64,000 nucleotides of DNA from Colius striatus. Its lineage: Eukaryota; Chordata; Aves; Coliiformes; Coliidae. Both the position numbers and the translations under genes were made by a program. The stretch lies in assembly GCF_028858725.1 (NCBI RefSeq), contig NC_084765.1:8015501-8079500 (forward strand), read 5' to 3'. The first letter of the stretch is position 1, and the number at the start of each line of letters is the position of its first letter. The notes beneath the pieces are model-generated. The model worked only from the letters and a program-made list of their open reading frames with translations, had not been told where the DNA came from and ran no database searches. Of this stretch, positions 1 through 19,500 are shown in pieces.

Positions 1-106
1 CTGAGCCCGGCCTGGCCAATGGGGGCCGCGGGCGCGGCGGCCCCGCCCCCTGGCGGGTAGCTCTCCCCGCGGGCCGTGCGCGGCGCGCCAGGGCGCGGAG
101 CCGGCC

Positions 107-9619
<9,513 letters not shown>

Positions 9620-9696
9620 CTTTAAATACAGATTACTTTCTATACTCCAGCATTGAAAACACTAATATATTGTATTTTTTTTGTATTCAAGTATCT

Positions 9697-9702
9697 AATA
9701 AA
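9697..9702 (+). terminator. DEPDC7: DEPDC7 proximal polyadenylation signal
   Basis: AATAAA lies 78 bases after the stop codon and is followed by a GT-rich stretch (TTTTGTGG) at about 9707. A further AATAAA at 10555-10560 could serve a longer 3' UTR. Confidence 0.6.
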
Positions 9703-9719
9703 ATTATTTTGTGGAAATG

Positions 9720-11790
9720 GATGGAATTTATGCAATTATTTCCAAGAACAATGGTACCCAAGTTTAGCCTTATAGTTCAGCTTTCTTCATTATTTATTGC
9801 TGTAGGATCAAAATAATTCTTCCTTATCTCCACATAAAGCTGAGCCTGACACCCTCTGTTCCAGGTATCAGAATTACTGAGATGGGAAACACCTCTCCCT
9901 GAACCAGATCTCTCTGACTTCTTTTCCCCCAGCACTGATTTTTACGTTGAATGCTGTTTTTCTGCTTGGCCTTGCATTATGTGACTCTGTCAATAGCACT
10001 GGTCTTTGACTTGCTATGTAACAGACAGGGCTGAATAACATCTTCTGCTTGATATCCCACAGCTTTTCTTTAAGCTTGCCAGCTAATTCTACACTGTACG
10101 TACGTGACAAATGACTGTGCTGTTTTAAGCTAAAATGGCACCATATTGAGGAATTGCCAGGGAAGATGGCTGAGTTGTTTTCCCAGCTCCGGGAAAAAAA
10201 AACCAACAAGCCTGCTCTGTACTCTGAACTCCCATTGACTCTCCTGGGATGGTAAAATACTCTGGGTTTTTAAGTCACTAGGGCTTTGGTTGTTTATGGC
10301 TAGCTATCTTCATCCCTGCAGTGTTTTGCTGTATAAGCTCTATTGATGTCACCAGCTGTAATTAGAAAAGAGATGGAACAAATGAAAGGCCTTTGCGTTG
10401 TCTTATGGCTGTGTATTTTATCTATGTCTAGTCTATAGTAGAAATCCCAAGCTGTGCAACACAGACAATTGCAAGCAGGAAAATATATAGCATGATTAGA
10501 GATCTAATTTTGACTCTTGCAGAGTTGTCTTTGTGATGATGCCAGAAAAACTTTAATAAAGTTACTCGTGCAAGAAATCACAAGTTTTATTCCCCACACA
10601 GTGTAGATGGAGATCTGTTCTCTTTTATTTGGGAGAAAAAGATAATTTACTTGGGATCAAAGGTATCTTAAACATGAAAACAAAGCTTTGACTATTCCAA
10701 ACATGTGCAGTGAGCTGTTTTTAAAACCAATCCTATGTGAGATACTGCTCTGTAATGTACCAGTAACTCCTCAGTTATTAGTGGTGTCTGTCACTGCTGG
10801 TTATTGCTTCTCCAGAGCTTTTTCCCTGAAAATGAGATGATTTGGTGTGCAACAGGACAATATGTTACTGTACTCTGATTGAACATTGAAGACAAATGTG
10901 CAAGAAGCTCATTTGAGTCAGCTAGAAAGGACTGTTAAAAGATCATCAGTTCTTGAAAACAGTAGCAGGGGGAGAGTGTAACCCTTTCTGATAGGGGTGG
11001 GTTTTTTCTAGGTTTTAGTTTTAACTGAAAGCTTTTGATTATACATGCATTTTCTCAGGAAAGGTGGCTTAACTTTAAAACATGGGGCTGGAAAGGCAGT
11101 ATCTTGTTCTTAGAGTTTCTGATCATATTTAAGTTACTTGTCATGTTGCGGAGGTTGCCTCTTCAGCAGAAGTCTACTCACTTTCCTGACTCCTGCTCCT
11201 GTGTGCTGTCTGCGCTGACCTCACTGTGAAGAGGATGAGATTTCCATCTCAAAACTTAGTTCCTGCCTCTGGGCATTGCTGGCTGGAGTGCAAGTTCTGA
11301 ATTACAGATATCTCTGCACCGTGGGTCAGGGGTTGGTTGTGGTGCCAAGCTTGCTTTCAGGCTACCTGGAATCATGCTGCAGAGAAGCAGCAGCCAGGAA
11401 TGATGGTTGACAGCATTCACTGATAGGCCACAGGGGCCTCTCCTTGTGCACCTCCTTTACCTGGCTGTAATAAAGCCTGTTCCACGGTACCAAAGGTTTG
11501 ATGGAAGATGTCTGTAAGTAAATAAATGCCCCCAGGACAGCACCAACCAGCCATGGCTTCTTTTCCTGGCTCCTCTGGGGATTTAATCTAAATAAGCACA
11601 GCGTGAGGGGGCAGCCACCTGAGTGTTGGAGGACAGAGAGAGGCTACAGGGATGCAGCTTCTGTCTGGCCCAGTGCTGGTTGCTGTAGGGTCGTGCTCTT
11701 TGCCTTGTTGCATCGAGGTGAGCACCCCCTGTGCCCCACACAGCAGCGGTGAGCCAGACGAGGGAGGATTATGCTTAGAGGTGGGGTGCA
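9720..11790. other. Intergenic region between DEPDC7 and TCP11L1
   Basis: About 2 kb without exon homology. It may hold a longer DEPDC7 3' UTR (AATAAA at 10555) and the distal TCP11L1 promoter. No recognisable repeats were found. Confidence 0.7.
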
Positions 11791-12340
11791 GATGCGAGAC
11801 CTCCCCCCGCCTTGCTCCTCGAGCCGAGTTCGGTGGAACGAAGCCCCAACCTGTGCCGGAGGGCAGCGGGGCTCCCGGCGGCGGGGCTCCCGGCAGCGGG
11901 GCGGGCCCACGGGCCGCTCGGTGGCTGCTCGTCCCGCCCCTGCGCCGCCGGCCCAGCCCCGACCGCCGACCCGCAGGAGACAGCCGGGGCCGGGCGCCCG
12001 CCCCGTTACAGCCGGTGGCCGCGGCCCCTTCTCCGAGCGGCGGTAAGGCGGCGCGGGGCGGCCCGGGGAGGCGGCCGGGCCCCGGGCTCGCAGCGCAGGG
12101 CCCCGAGGCGGCGGGCGGCGGCGGGAGGCACGGGCCGGGGAGGCCGCGGGCTGCCGGCGGGCCTGGGCCGGCGCGGCGGGGGCTGCCGCGGGACTGGGCC
12201 GGGCAGCCGTGCCACCGGGCATCCCGGCCCCCGGGCCCTGCTCGCTGCCATCCAGCGCTGGCCGGAGGAGGCTCGGCCATCCCCGGGGCGTCCAGAAGAA
12301 CCCTCCCGGCAGCTCTGTAGGTGCCCGTTTTCCGTGCGGC
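11790..12340. promoter_or_regulatory. TCP11L1: CpG island promoter of TCP11L1
   Basis: This block is extremely GC- and CpG-rich with several GC boxes, flanked on both sides by AT-rich DNA. Both strands show long open frames only because stop codons are scarce at this composition. It lies about 4 kb upstream of the first TCP11L1 coding exon and contains a good splice donor at 12043, so it is inferred to be the TCP11L1 promoter and 5' non-coding exon. Confidence 0.8.
11870..12042 (+). other. TCP11L1: Predicted 5' non-coding exon 1 of TCP11L1
   Basis: The sequence GAGCGGCG followed by GTAAGG puts a strong donor at 12043-12044 inside the CpG island. It would join the acceptor at 16417-16418, twelve bases before the TCP11L1 start codon. 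The 5' boundary is a guess; transcript data are needed to set it. Confidence 0.5.
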
Positions 12341-13986
12341 CCATTCATGAGCCTGTGCTGCCTGTGGCTGGAGCTCCTGCCGGCACCCCGGCGGGGCAAG
12401 GCAGGGAAAGGGCCGTGCAAACTCTGAGCCCATGTGAAAGCGCTGCAGGAAGATGGGTGCCCTGCAGTGGGAGGGCGAGAGGCCATACGATGCCGTTACT
12501 GTGCTGCGGTACAGCGGTTTTGTTACCCTACCCCCTGGGCTCTCTTCCATACACCCTGCTGATGGAGCGGGACCGTCGGGGCCCTGCACAGAACAGGTTG
12601 CAGATAGAGATGATGGCTGAAGTTGACAAGCATCGTTTCTAATTTGGAAGAGGGACAGGACGGAGTAGTTTCACCATGAGATGTAACTTTCCTTTAGTGG
12701 TTTAGGAGGGAAAGCACATTGTGATGTGGGAGGTGAGAGGAGGGAAGAGAATTCGGCATTGGAATGAAGCTTGAAGAAAAGTGGCCATCAGGGCTTGAGT
12801 GTTTGGCCTGGAGACCTGCAGAGCAGGGAGGCCATGCTGGAGTTAGGAGCAACTGCTTCAATCTCTTGTGTTCTCCACAGAAGCCTGGTGAAGTTTATTT
12901 AATGACTTGAGGACCTTTGATGAAAAGAACCTGTGGAAAACATTTTGTTTCAATTTTAATTTGTTGGGTTTTCTCTTGGACTTTTGTTTTTATTAAAAAT
13001 AAATGGAAGGAAAGTGCCAAGAAGTAGACTTTATTCCACTAAGTCAGAATTTTTTGTGTGGAAGATGGTGATGATGGTGCTTTTGGAAGAGGTATTGTCA
13101 AGCTTATTTACCTAGTGGAAAGAGGGTAAGTTCTAGATGTGTTTTGGCATATAGTAGCAGTAATCCATCAGAAAAGAGTAGACTGCTGCAAACTAAACAA
13201 CTAAATCAACAAGTGACTTCCCGTTTACCTCATCTGCTGAACAGTCATTTGATAGAATGGCACAGGAGTTCTTGTACCCACTTTCCACAGCTAAAATAGG
13301 GCTTTAAAAAAGAAAAACCAAACAGTAATTCAGTGAAATTGGGTTTGAGACTGTAGCTCTTGATCTTCTGTTTTATGGAAGGCAATGCTTTAGGATGTAG
13401 TGTGCAGAGCAGGAGTTGTACCTGGTGGACAAAGCTGGAGTTGTGGTCCTGAGACTATTGTCTTGGCCCTGTCTTCTGCAAGTCCTCAAGTGACTTAACT
13501 TACACCTAAATTTCCCCTCTGTAAGGAAAGTATATCCTAAAATTTCTCCACTTTTCTAAGGATATTGAGGGTAAAGCACAGTAAGAGAGAGCAAGGGACT
13601 GTGGGGTGTGCTGTGCATTAAAGACCTAACTGGGTCTTAGATGAGTCATCTTTGTGCTTCAGGAGGATGCTTTGTGGAAGTGAATGGATAGGAAGAACAG
13701 CCTCTAGTCCGGTTGGAATGTGTAGCCTTTATGATAAGGCTTTTGTTCTAGCCAGATTCAACAACATATTTCCCTCCTCTGTTTAACCAATCCTATCATT
13801 TTCTGTGACAACTGTTCCTATGATCTTCCCTGTTAACTGCTCTTTTATTAACAGAGATTCTTGTCCTCTTGCTGCTAGAGCATTTGCAGTAACACACCTT
13901 TTGTCTGCTGGACTGGAGATCCACTTCTGGAGCACATCACAGGTTTCCCACTAGTGTTTTCCCACTGGTTTCCCACTTGCCTGCTA

Positions 13987-14835
13987 TCATACAGGAAGCT
14001 ACTGTTCAGACTTCACTAAAACCTATCTAAGAGTATATGTCTCTAACAGTTAAAAAAGGCTGCCTTGTGTTACACCCAGCCAGAGGCCCTCTCAGCATCA
14101 GTTAAAAGGGTGACAGTGTGACTGCAGCTCTGCAGAGAGTGCTGCTTTCTTGTTCCACCTGGGTCTGACTGTGTGTGCAAAGAGGGAGTTTGGGGCAGGA
14201 ACATCAGTGACTCTGTCCCAGCTAGAGTTGGAGGCTCATGTATGGGTCTAACAGTACTTGTACTGATGTCTTGGTTTTCCTATGTGATTTATCCCATACT
14301 TTTTATGCTTTGCTCTTTTTACTAAGCTAGAAATCACACACTGCTGTGGACAAGTGTTGCATGTCATTGTGTATCTCATGCATCTAGCAAGATGATGATC
14401 CTGAGTCATTGCTGTAAAGCAAAACCATTTATCTGCACTGAGCTTTCCAGCTGTCCTGTAGAATCAGATTGGTGCAATCATGTTCAGCACTGATGGAGTA
14501 GGGTTAGTTATTAGAGCTGTTGTATGACAATAAATACAAACAGAATGCTGTATTTTATATTGCTACGCTGTTGCTTGCTTATGCTGCATCCTCTTCAGCG
14601 TAACCTTTGACACTGTGAAGTATTTTTTCCTAGCAGCTGTGAGGTGACTCTGCAGGCCAGATCTGTCTCCTCTGAGAGCTTCTTTCTTTCAGATTTTGCA
14701 AGTGAGCATGGTGGGATACTAGCGTGAAAGAGGAAGTTATTGTTTTTCCAGAGCTTGCTTTTTTAACTGTTAGAGACATATACTCTCAGATAGGTTTTAG
14801 TGAAGTTGAAGTCTGAACAGTAGCTTCCTGTATGA
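13987..14835. mobile_element. Candidate non-autonomous DNA transposon with ~75-bp inverted repeats
   Basis: About 74 bases at 13987-14060 reappear as reverse complement at 14757-14835, differing by a 6-base insertion and a very few substitutions. The outer ends read TCATACAGG...CCTGTATGA, and each is flanked by TA (13985-13986 and 14836-14837), as expected for Tc1/mariner-type insertion. The roughly 700-bp interior has no transposase frame. A plain inverted duplication is the alternative; the family is not identified. Confidence 0.6.
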
Positions 14836-15102
14836 TACGAGAGTTTTCAAGAGTAAGATGTGCAAATTCCATTATAAGTGGAGGTAATGAGTGGTGAGAC
14901 AGGCTTTTCAAATGCCTGTGTTTTCAGTCTAACTTTGGGTACACTGCAGGTGCCTGTCATGTAATATAAACATTATTAATTTTCTAATGTTTAGTAAACG
15001 CATATTTAAAATGCCACAACAATGTTATTTACTCTCCTAATGTAGTGTTGTTTTTTTAAAAATAATGCTGATATTTTCTGCATAAATCATGACTCTTGCA
15101 TT

Positions 15103-15752
15103 GTTTTCACAGTGAGAGTGAGGGAGTGCTGTAACAGGCTGCCCAGATGGGTTGTGGAGTCTCCTTCTGCCAACGACCATGGCTAGGAGAGGATGGACTC
15201 AGACATCAAACCAATATGATTTAGAACTGAGCTCATTTATTCTTTTGTTCTGATTACTTATATACTGTTTCAAGCTAAAGCCTGCAGGTAATAGGGATAG
15301 ATGATTGGTTAAACATTGTTGTTCACAAGCCTTGCATATATTGTGGCATACACTGATTGGATAACAAAAATTAGCTAAAATATAATCTAACAGTTAGTAC
15401 ATTGATCTTCCAGATGTATCTTCCAGATGTCTGGGGTCCTTTATTCTTGTGCATCCTTCAGAGATGTTTTATGGCCTTGTTTACTTCCTTAGTAGTTCAG
15501 GGCTAGGGCGACCTTGGGTTCTTTGCTCGTATTCCTTAGTACACATTCTTTATTCTTATCTTAAGGTAACTTATGATACATTGGTTTCAGCTCAAATGCT
15601 CCCACTAAGGCCCCAACACCTTCTCAGGAGACATTTAAACCCCATGTGGACGAGTTCCTGTGTGACATTCTCTAAGTGGTCCTGCTCTGGCAGGGGGGTT
15701 GGACTAGATGATCTTTTGAGGTCCCTTCCAACCCTTAAGATTCTGTGATTCC
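15103..15752 (+). mobile_element. CR1 3' end, split by a nested LTR
   Basis: The left part (about 15103-15167, ACAGGCTGCCCAGA...GTGGAGTCTCC) and the right part (15624-15752, GGTTGGACTAGATGATC...ATTCTGTGATTCC) are successive pieces of one avian CR1 3' region. The LTR at 15168-15618 separates them. Orientation is plus. It is a 5'-truncated copy with no intact reverse transcriptase. Confidence 0.85.
15163..15623 (-). mobile_element. Solo LTR nested in CR1, with 5-bp target duplication
   Basis: The LTR spans 15168-15618 (451 bp) and is bounded by CCTTC at 15163-15167 and 15619-15623. Read on the minus strand it begins TGTTGGGGCC and ends GTTGGCA. It carries two CCAAT motifs, a TATA box (TATATAAG at 15257-15264) and AATAAA at 15236-15241, in the correct order for U3-R. 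The start matches the LTR at 7592, suggesting related families. No viral coding region is present. The insertion is younger than the CR1 it interrupts. Confidence 0.85.
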
Positions 15753-16430
15753 TTGAATGGAAATATGGGAGTCGAATTTTGTATTAATTTCTCTCTCATC
15801 CTTTTCCTGCTTCTTAATGCTTTTGGATAGCTCAGAGTGAGAGCTTTTTCAGTTCTGATGGGACAGATCATTGTCCAGGAAAATGTTAACGTTCAGGAAG
15901 ATTTATCTTTATGTAGTGGGGAAATGTCTCATTTTGCATAATCTCTTGGTAAAATATGGTTGTAACAGTATTGTGAAGGTGTCTTTCACTGCTGTCTTGA
16001 AAGCAATGCTAAGAAAGAAAAGGAAATACATTTTTTCTTTCTCATCTCTATGCATTATGGTGAGGGAACAGTTTGAGGTTTTTGAGAAGTCAGTAGGACT
16101 ACATGTTAAGTAGGTGGTATCTGTGTTGAAAGCATCTCATTTTGTGCAAGATGCGAAGTGAGTGATGAGTCCAGGTCCCCTGCCATTATGGGAATGACAT
16201 CATATAATTCTTCATAAGAACTGGCCCTGATGGCCACCTTTCTTCAAGCTTCATTCCAACGCTGAATTTTCTTCCCTTCCCTCTGTTCACCTGCCACATC
16301 ACAATTTTTTCTTAATCAAGAGCACTCTGGTGATATGTGATGTTTACCCACTCAGCCATGTCAGAAAGTGCTTATTCATTCCCTTTTTCATCTTTTTTTC
16401 TTCTTTCTTTCTAAAAAGAGCCAACTGAAA

Positions 16431-16584
16431 ATGTCTCAGAATCCTGACAAGCCACATTCAAGTAAAGAGAAGTTGGGTGGCTTGGAGGATGGTCAAGAGG
16501 AGAGCTTGGACAACCTGGACCAGTCTATTAGGAAGAGAATACGACAGAGTGCTCCAGGGTCACACAGAGATGATACACCAAAGT
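16431..16584 (+). CDS. TCP11L1: TCP11L1 first coding exon
   Basis: Encodes residues 1-51 and one base of codon 52, starting [14 protein letters not shown]. The donor is GTAAGC at 16585; the GT two bases earlier would break the frame into the next exon. Confidence 0.9.
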
Positions 16585-19500
16585 GTAAGCAAAACTGCTT
16601 TATACCAAAAAAAAGTGGAGTCTATCATTTTTTGCTGAAGGCAATCCTAGCATTTTATAGCCATTGTACAGGTTTGAATGTTTTGCAGTGAAACAATGTG
16701 TGACTCCTGATCATTTGCTTTGAGGCTGTTTGTAACACCGTTCTTCCTATTTTTAGTGCTTAATTATACACAGTAACCATGTTGTCCTGAGCCACATATA
16801 CCTTAAATACCGTAGCACATCTGGGTTGAGAGAAAGGATAAGCCCTACTGCAGTGTGTTTTAGCTAAAATTTTAGCTGTTTGCATTATCAGCTGAACCTT
16901 CTGGGTTGTTGCAGCCTCTGTTTCTACTGCAGGGCAAGAAAAGCTGTTATCAATGAAATAATGTCCTGTCACCCCTCTCACAGTACAGATGGGAAGTTGT
17001 GTATTTAATACTAATGTTACTTCTAGGTCAGGCAGGACTGCATATTCTAAGTTTATTCCTAGGGTGGTTTTTGTTTGTCATTCTGCTTTTAACATGAGGA
17101 GCTGGATGCAATATGGCCACCAATTATTTCTGGCAAATCTATAGATAACACCAAGGGGAAGTTTTCTCATCCCTGGAGTTCAATTCCTAGAGGCAAAATG
17201 ACTCAGATCACTAGTTCCAAATTTGTGTAGAGAATGTCTCAGCAGATAACATTTTATTTGTTACATTCTTTTTACTTTTTATTCATGTTTGTTATCACTT
17301 GAGGTTTAGTGTCCTGTTACACAGAGGAGATGTTCTGAGAGAGTTTATGTTCTTAGGTCCTGCTGGTTGCCTGATAGGAAATGCGGTGTGTTTCTGGAGA
17401 GAGGCTATAAACACATGAAAGTAGAACACACAACACAGACTCGCACTGCATTGTACCACAAAGAGGTCATTGGTCTCAAGCCCTCCCCTTTTCTAAGGGA
17501 GCAGATAGGAGAAAGAAGTAACATGATTTAAGAGCATTCTTTGGTAGATGAGTCTCAGCTTTTAGTGCATCCACTGCTGGAGTGAAGTCATTTGGCAGTA
17601 GGACAAGAGCACTCTCATTTAGTCATGAATTTTTGTTGTCCTGCTTGATTTTCTCAAAATATCAATCCTTGCTGTGTTCCCAGAGTCACTATGTGAGATT
17701 AAGCTCTAAGCAGAAGGAAATAAGGCTTATGGGGGACTGCATGAAAAGATCATGAAAAATGAGAAATGAAAGACATGAAAAAAAGAACAATGAAAGGTTA
17801 GCACATGGGAACCACACTGTGTATACTTGGAACAGCTCCGAATGGGAGACAAGTGATGGATAGTTAAAGGACCTTTTCTGTGTTACTAGCTTAAGTGCAA
17901 TATCTCAGTGAAGCCAGCCTATGAAGATCCCTGGTTGGTTTCCTTCAGTTTGGGCATCAGTAAGTTGCTTCTGTGCTGGACTGTAGTTGAAGTGACTGAC
18001 TATGGAGAGGAATCAATCCATTATGGCAGTTCTGTTGTGGTTCATTCCCTCACTTTGACTCCACTAAATGATTTCTGGAGGAGCTGAGATGAAGTTTGCC
18101 TTTCTTTTCTGCCTCACCTTGAGGACACTATGATCTAGCATTCTCATTTTTTCTCAAATACTTGGACCAGGGCAGAGCTGTGGTGCTTCTCTTAACTTCT
18201 GGCAAGGCATTGCAGGGTGCCCATATGCACTCCTTGCACTGGTGCTAGCGCAGCTAGGAGCAATCTTTGCCACAAGCAGTCTGTAGCAGCAGGTTTCAGT
18301 TGGCTTACCAGACAACTTACTAGCATGGCCTACACCCTTGGCATCTTCTCAGCCTTTATGTTGACTTGGTTTTAGGGCTCTGACACTTCCTGCAGCACAG
18401 CAATGCCAGTAGTGTCCCAGGAGGATGTTATATAGTCCAGAACAATTAGGAGCTGTAATTCCCAGTGCATCCAGGGAGCAAATGACGTTTCCTGAAACCA
18501 TCCCTGTCCCTCTTGTACCTTCTAGATTTCTACAGTCAGTCACTACCTTTGTCCTCTGCCCAATGAAAACTGGCGTGGTTTTTTTTCAGGTTTGGTGCTT
18601 CCTCCCACTTGGTTGTGTGCCCCAGGGCTCAATTAGAAGCTGCTTGGCCATCTTTGTCAATCTCAGATGCCTGCCAGAGGAAGAAGTCTTAGGCATTGGT
18701 ACTGGGACTAGGTCTTGACATCCTTTGTTGCTAGGATGATGGCCTCTGGGGGGAAAAAAGAGAGTTTGGAGAAGTGCCAGTTGCACTGGTAGTAGCAAGA
18801 ATAATTAGCTACCAGTGTGCTCTTGCTTAATGTTAATGGTGGTTTGTTTGCTGACTGCTTTGGAGATGAAGTCACTTCCTTGAAAAATAGAAAATGGAAA
18901 TGTGAACATCGGCACAATAAATGGGAAAATAGTGTGACAAAAATACCACTATTTTGGATGATCTCTTCCTACAGTATGGAGAAAGATACTATTAAACAGT
19001 ACTGTCGTGGTTTTGCCCAGCCGGAGCAAAGGGGAAGAAAACCGCGACTCCTCCCCCTCCCCCTCTCGACGGAATGCGGAGGGGATCGGAGAGGGAGAAA
19101 AAAAGTAAAAGAGCCCGCGTAAGTTGAAATAAGAACAGTTTACTGGGGAAATTGAAGAGTAACAACTATAACAAAGACAAGGGGATGTTACAAAGAAAAC
19201 TGGTGAGTGATACAGTTGCTCACCACCCGGGACCCGACGTGAGCGACCGCTCCGGATCGGCGACCAAGAGTCCGCGCCCCCCAGAAGAGCTTATTCCGGC
19301 CAGCCCCCACCTGTACCCTGGGCATGACGGTTAGGATGGTATCGAATACCTGCTGGCCAGCCTGGGTCAGCTGTTCAGGCTGTGCCCTTTCCTGGTTCCT
19401 CACGGGAATTAACTCTATCCTGGCTCAAACCAGGACAAGTACTAAAGAAGTGGGTTTGGGGTTTTTTAAAAGGTAGGACTTGGAAGCAATTGTCATACTG

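Larger units (their letters stand above)
12043..16418 (+). other. TCP11L1 intron 1
   Basis: Inferred intron of 4.4 kb. It contains an 849-bp element with inverted repeats (13987-14835) and a CR1 interrupted by a solo LTR (15103-15752). The remainder shows no gene. Confidence 0.65.

Noticed and set aside
11588-12642. Several open frames of 200-330 codons on both strands
   Set aside because: They coincide with the CpG island, are rich in Pro, Arg, Gly and Ala on both strands and in several frames, and resemble no protein. They are artefacts of GC-rich composition.
13943-13979. Three imperfect copies of TTTCCCACT next to the inverted-repeat element
   Set aside because: Too short and irregular to call a repeat array, and outside the element boundary set by the TA flanks.
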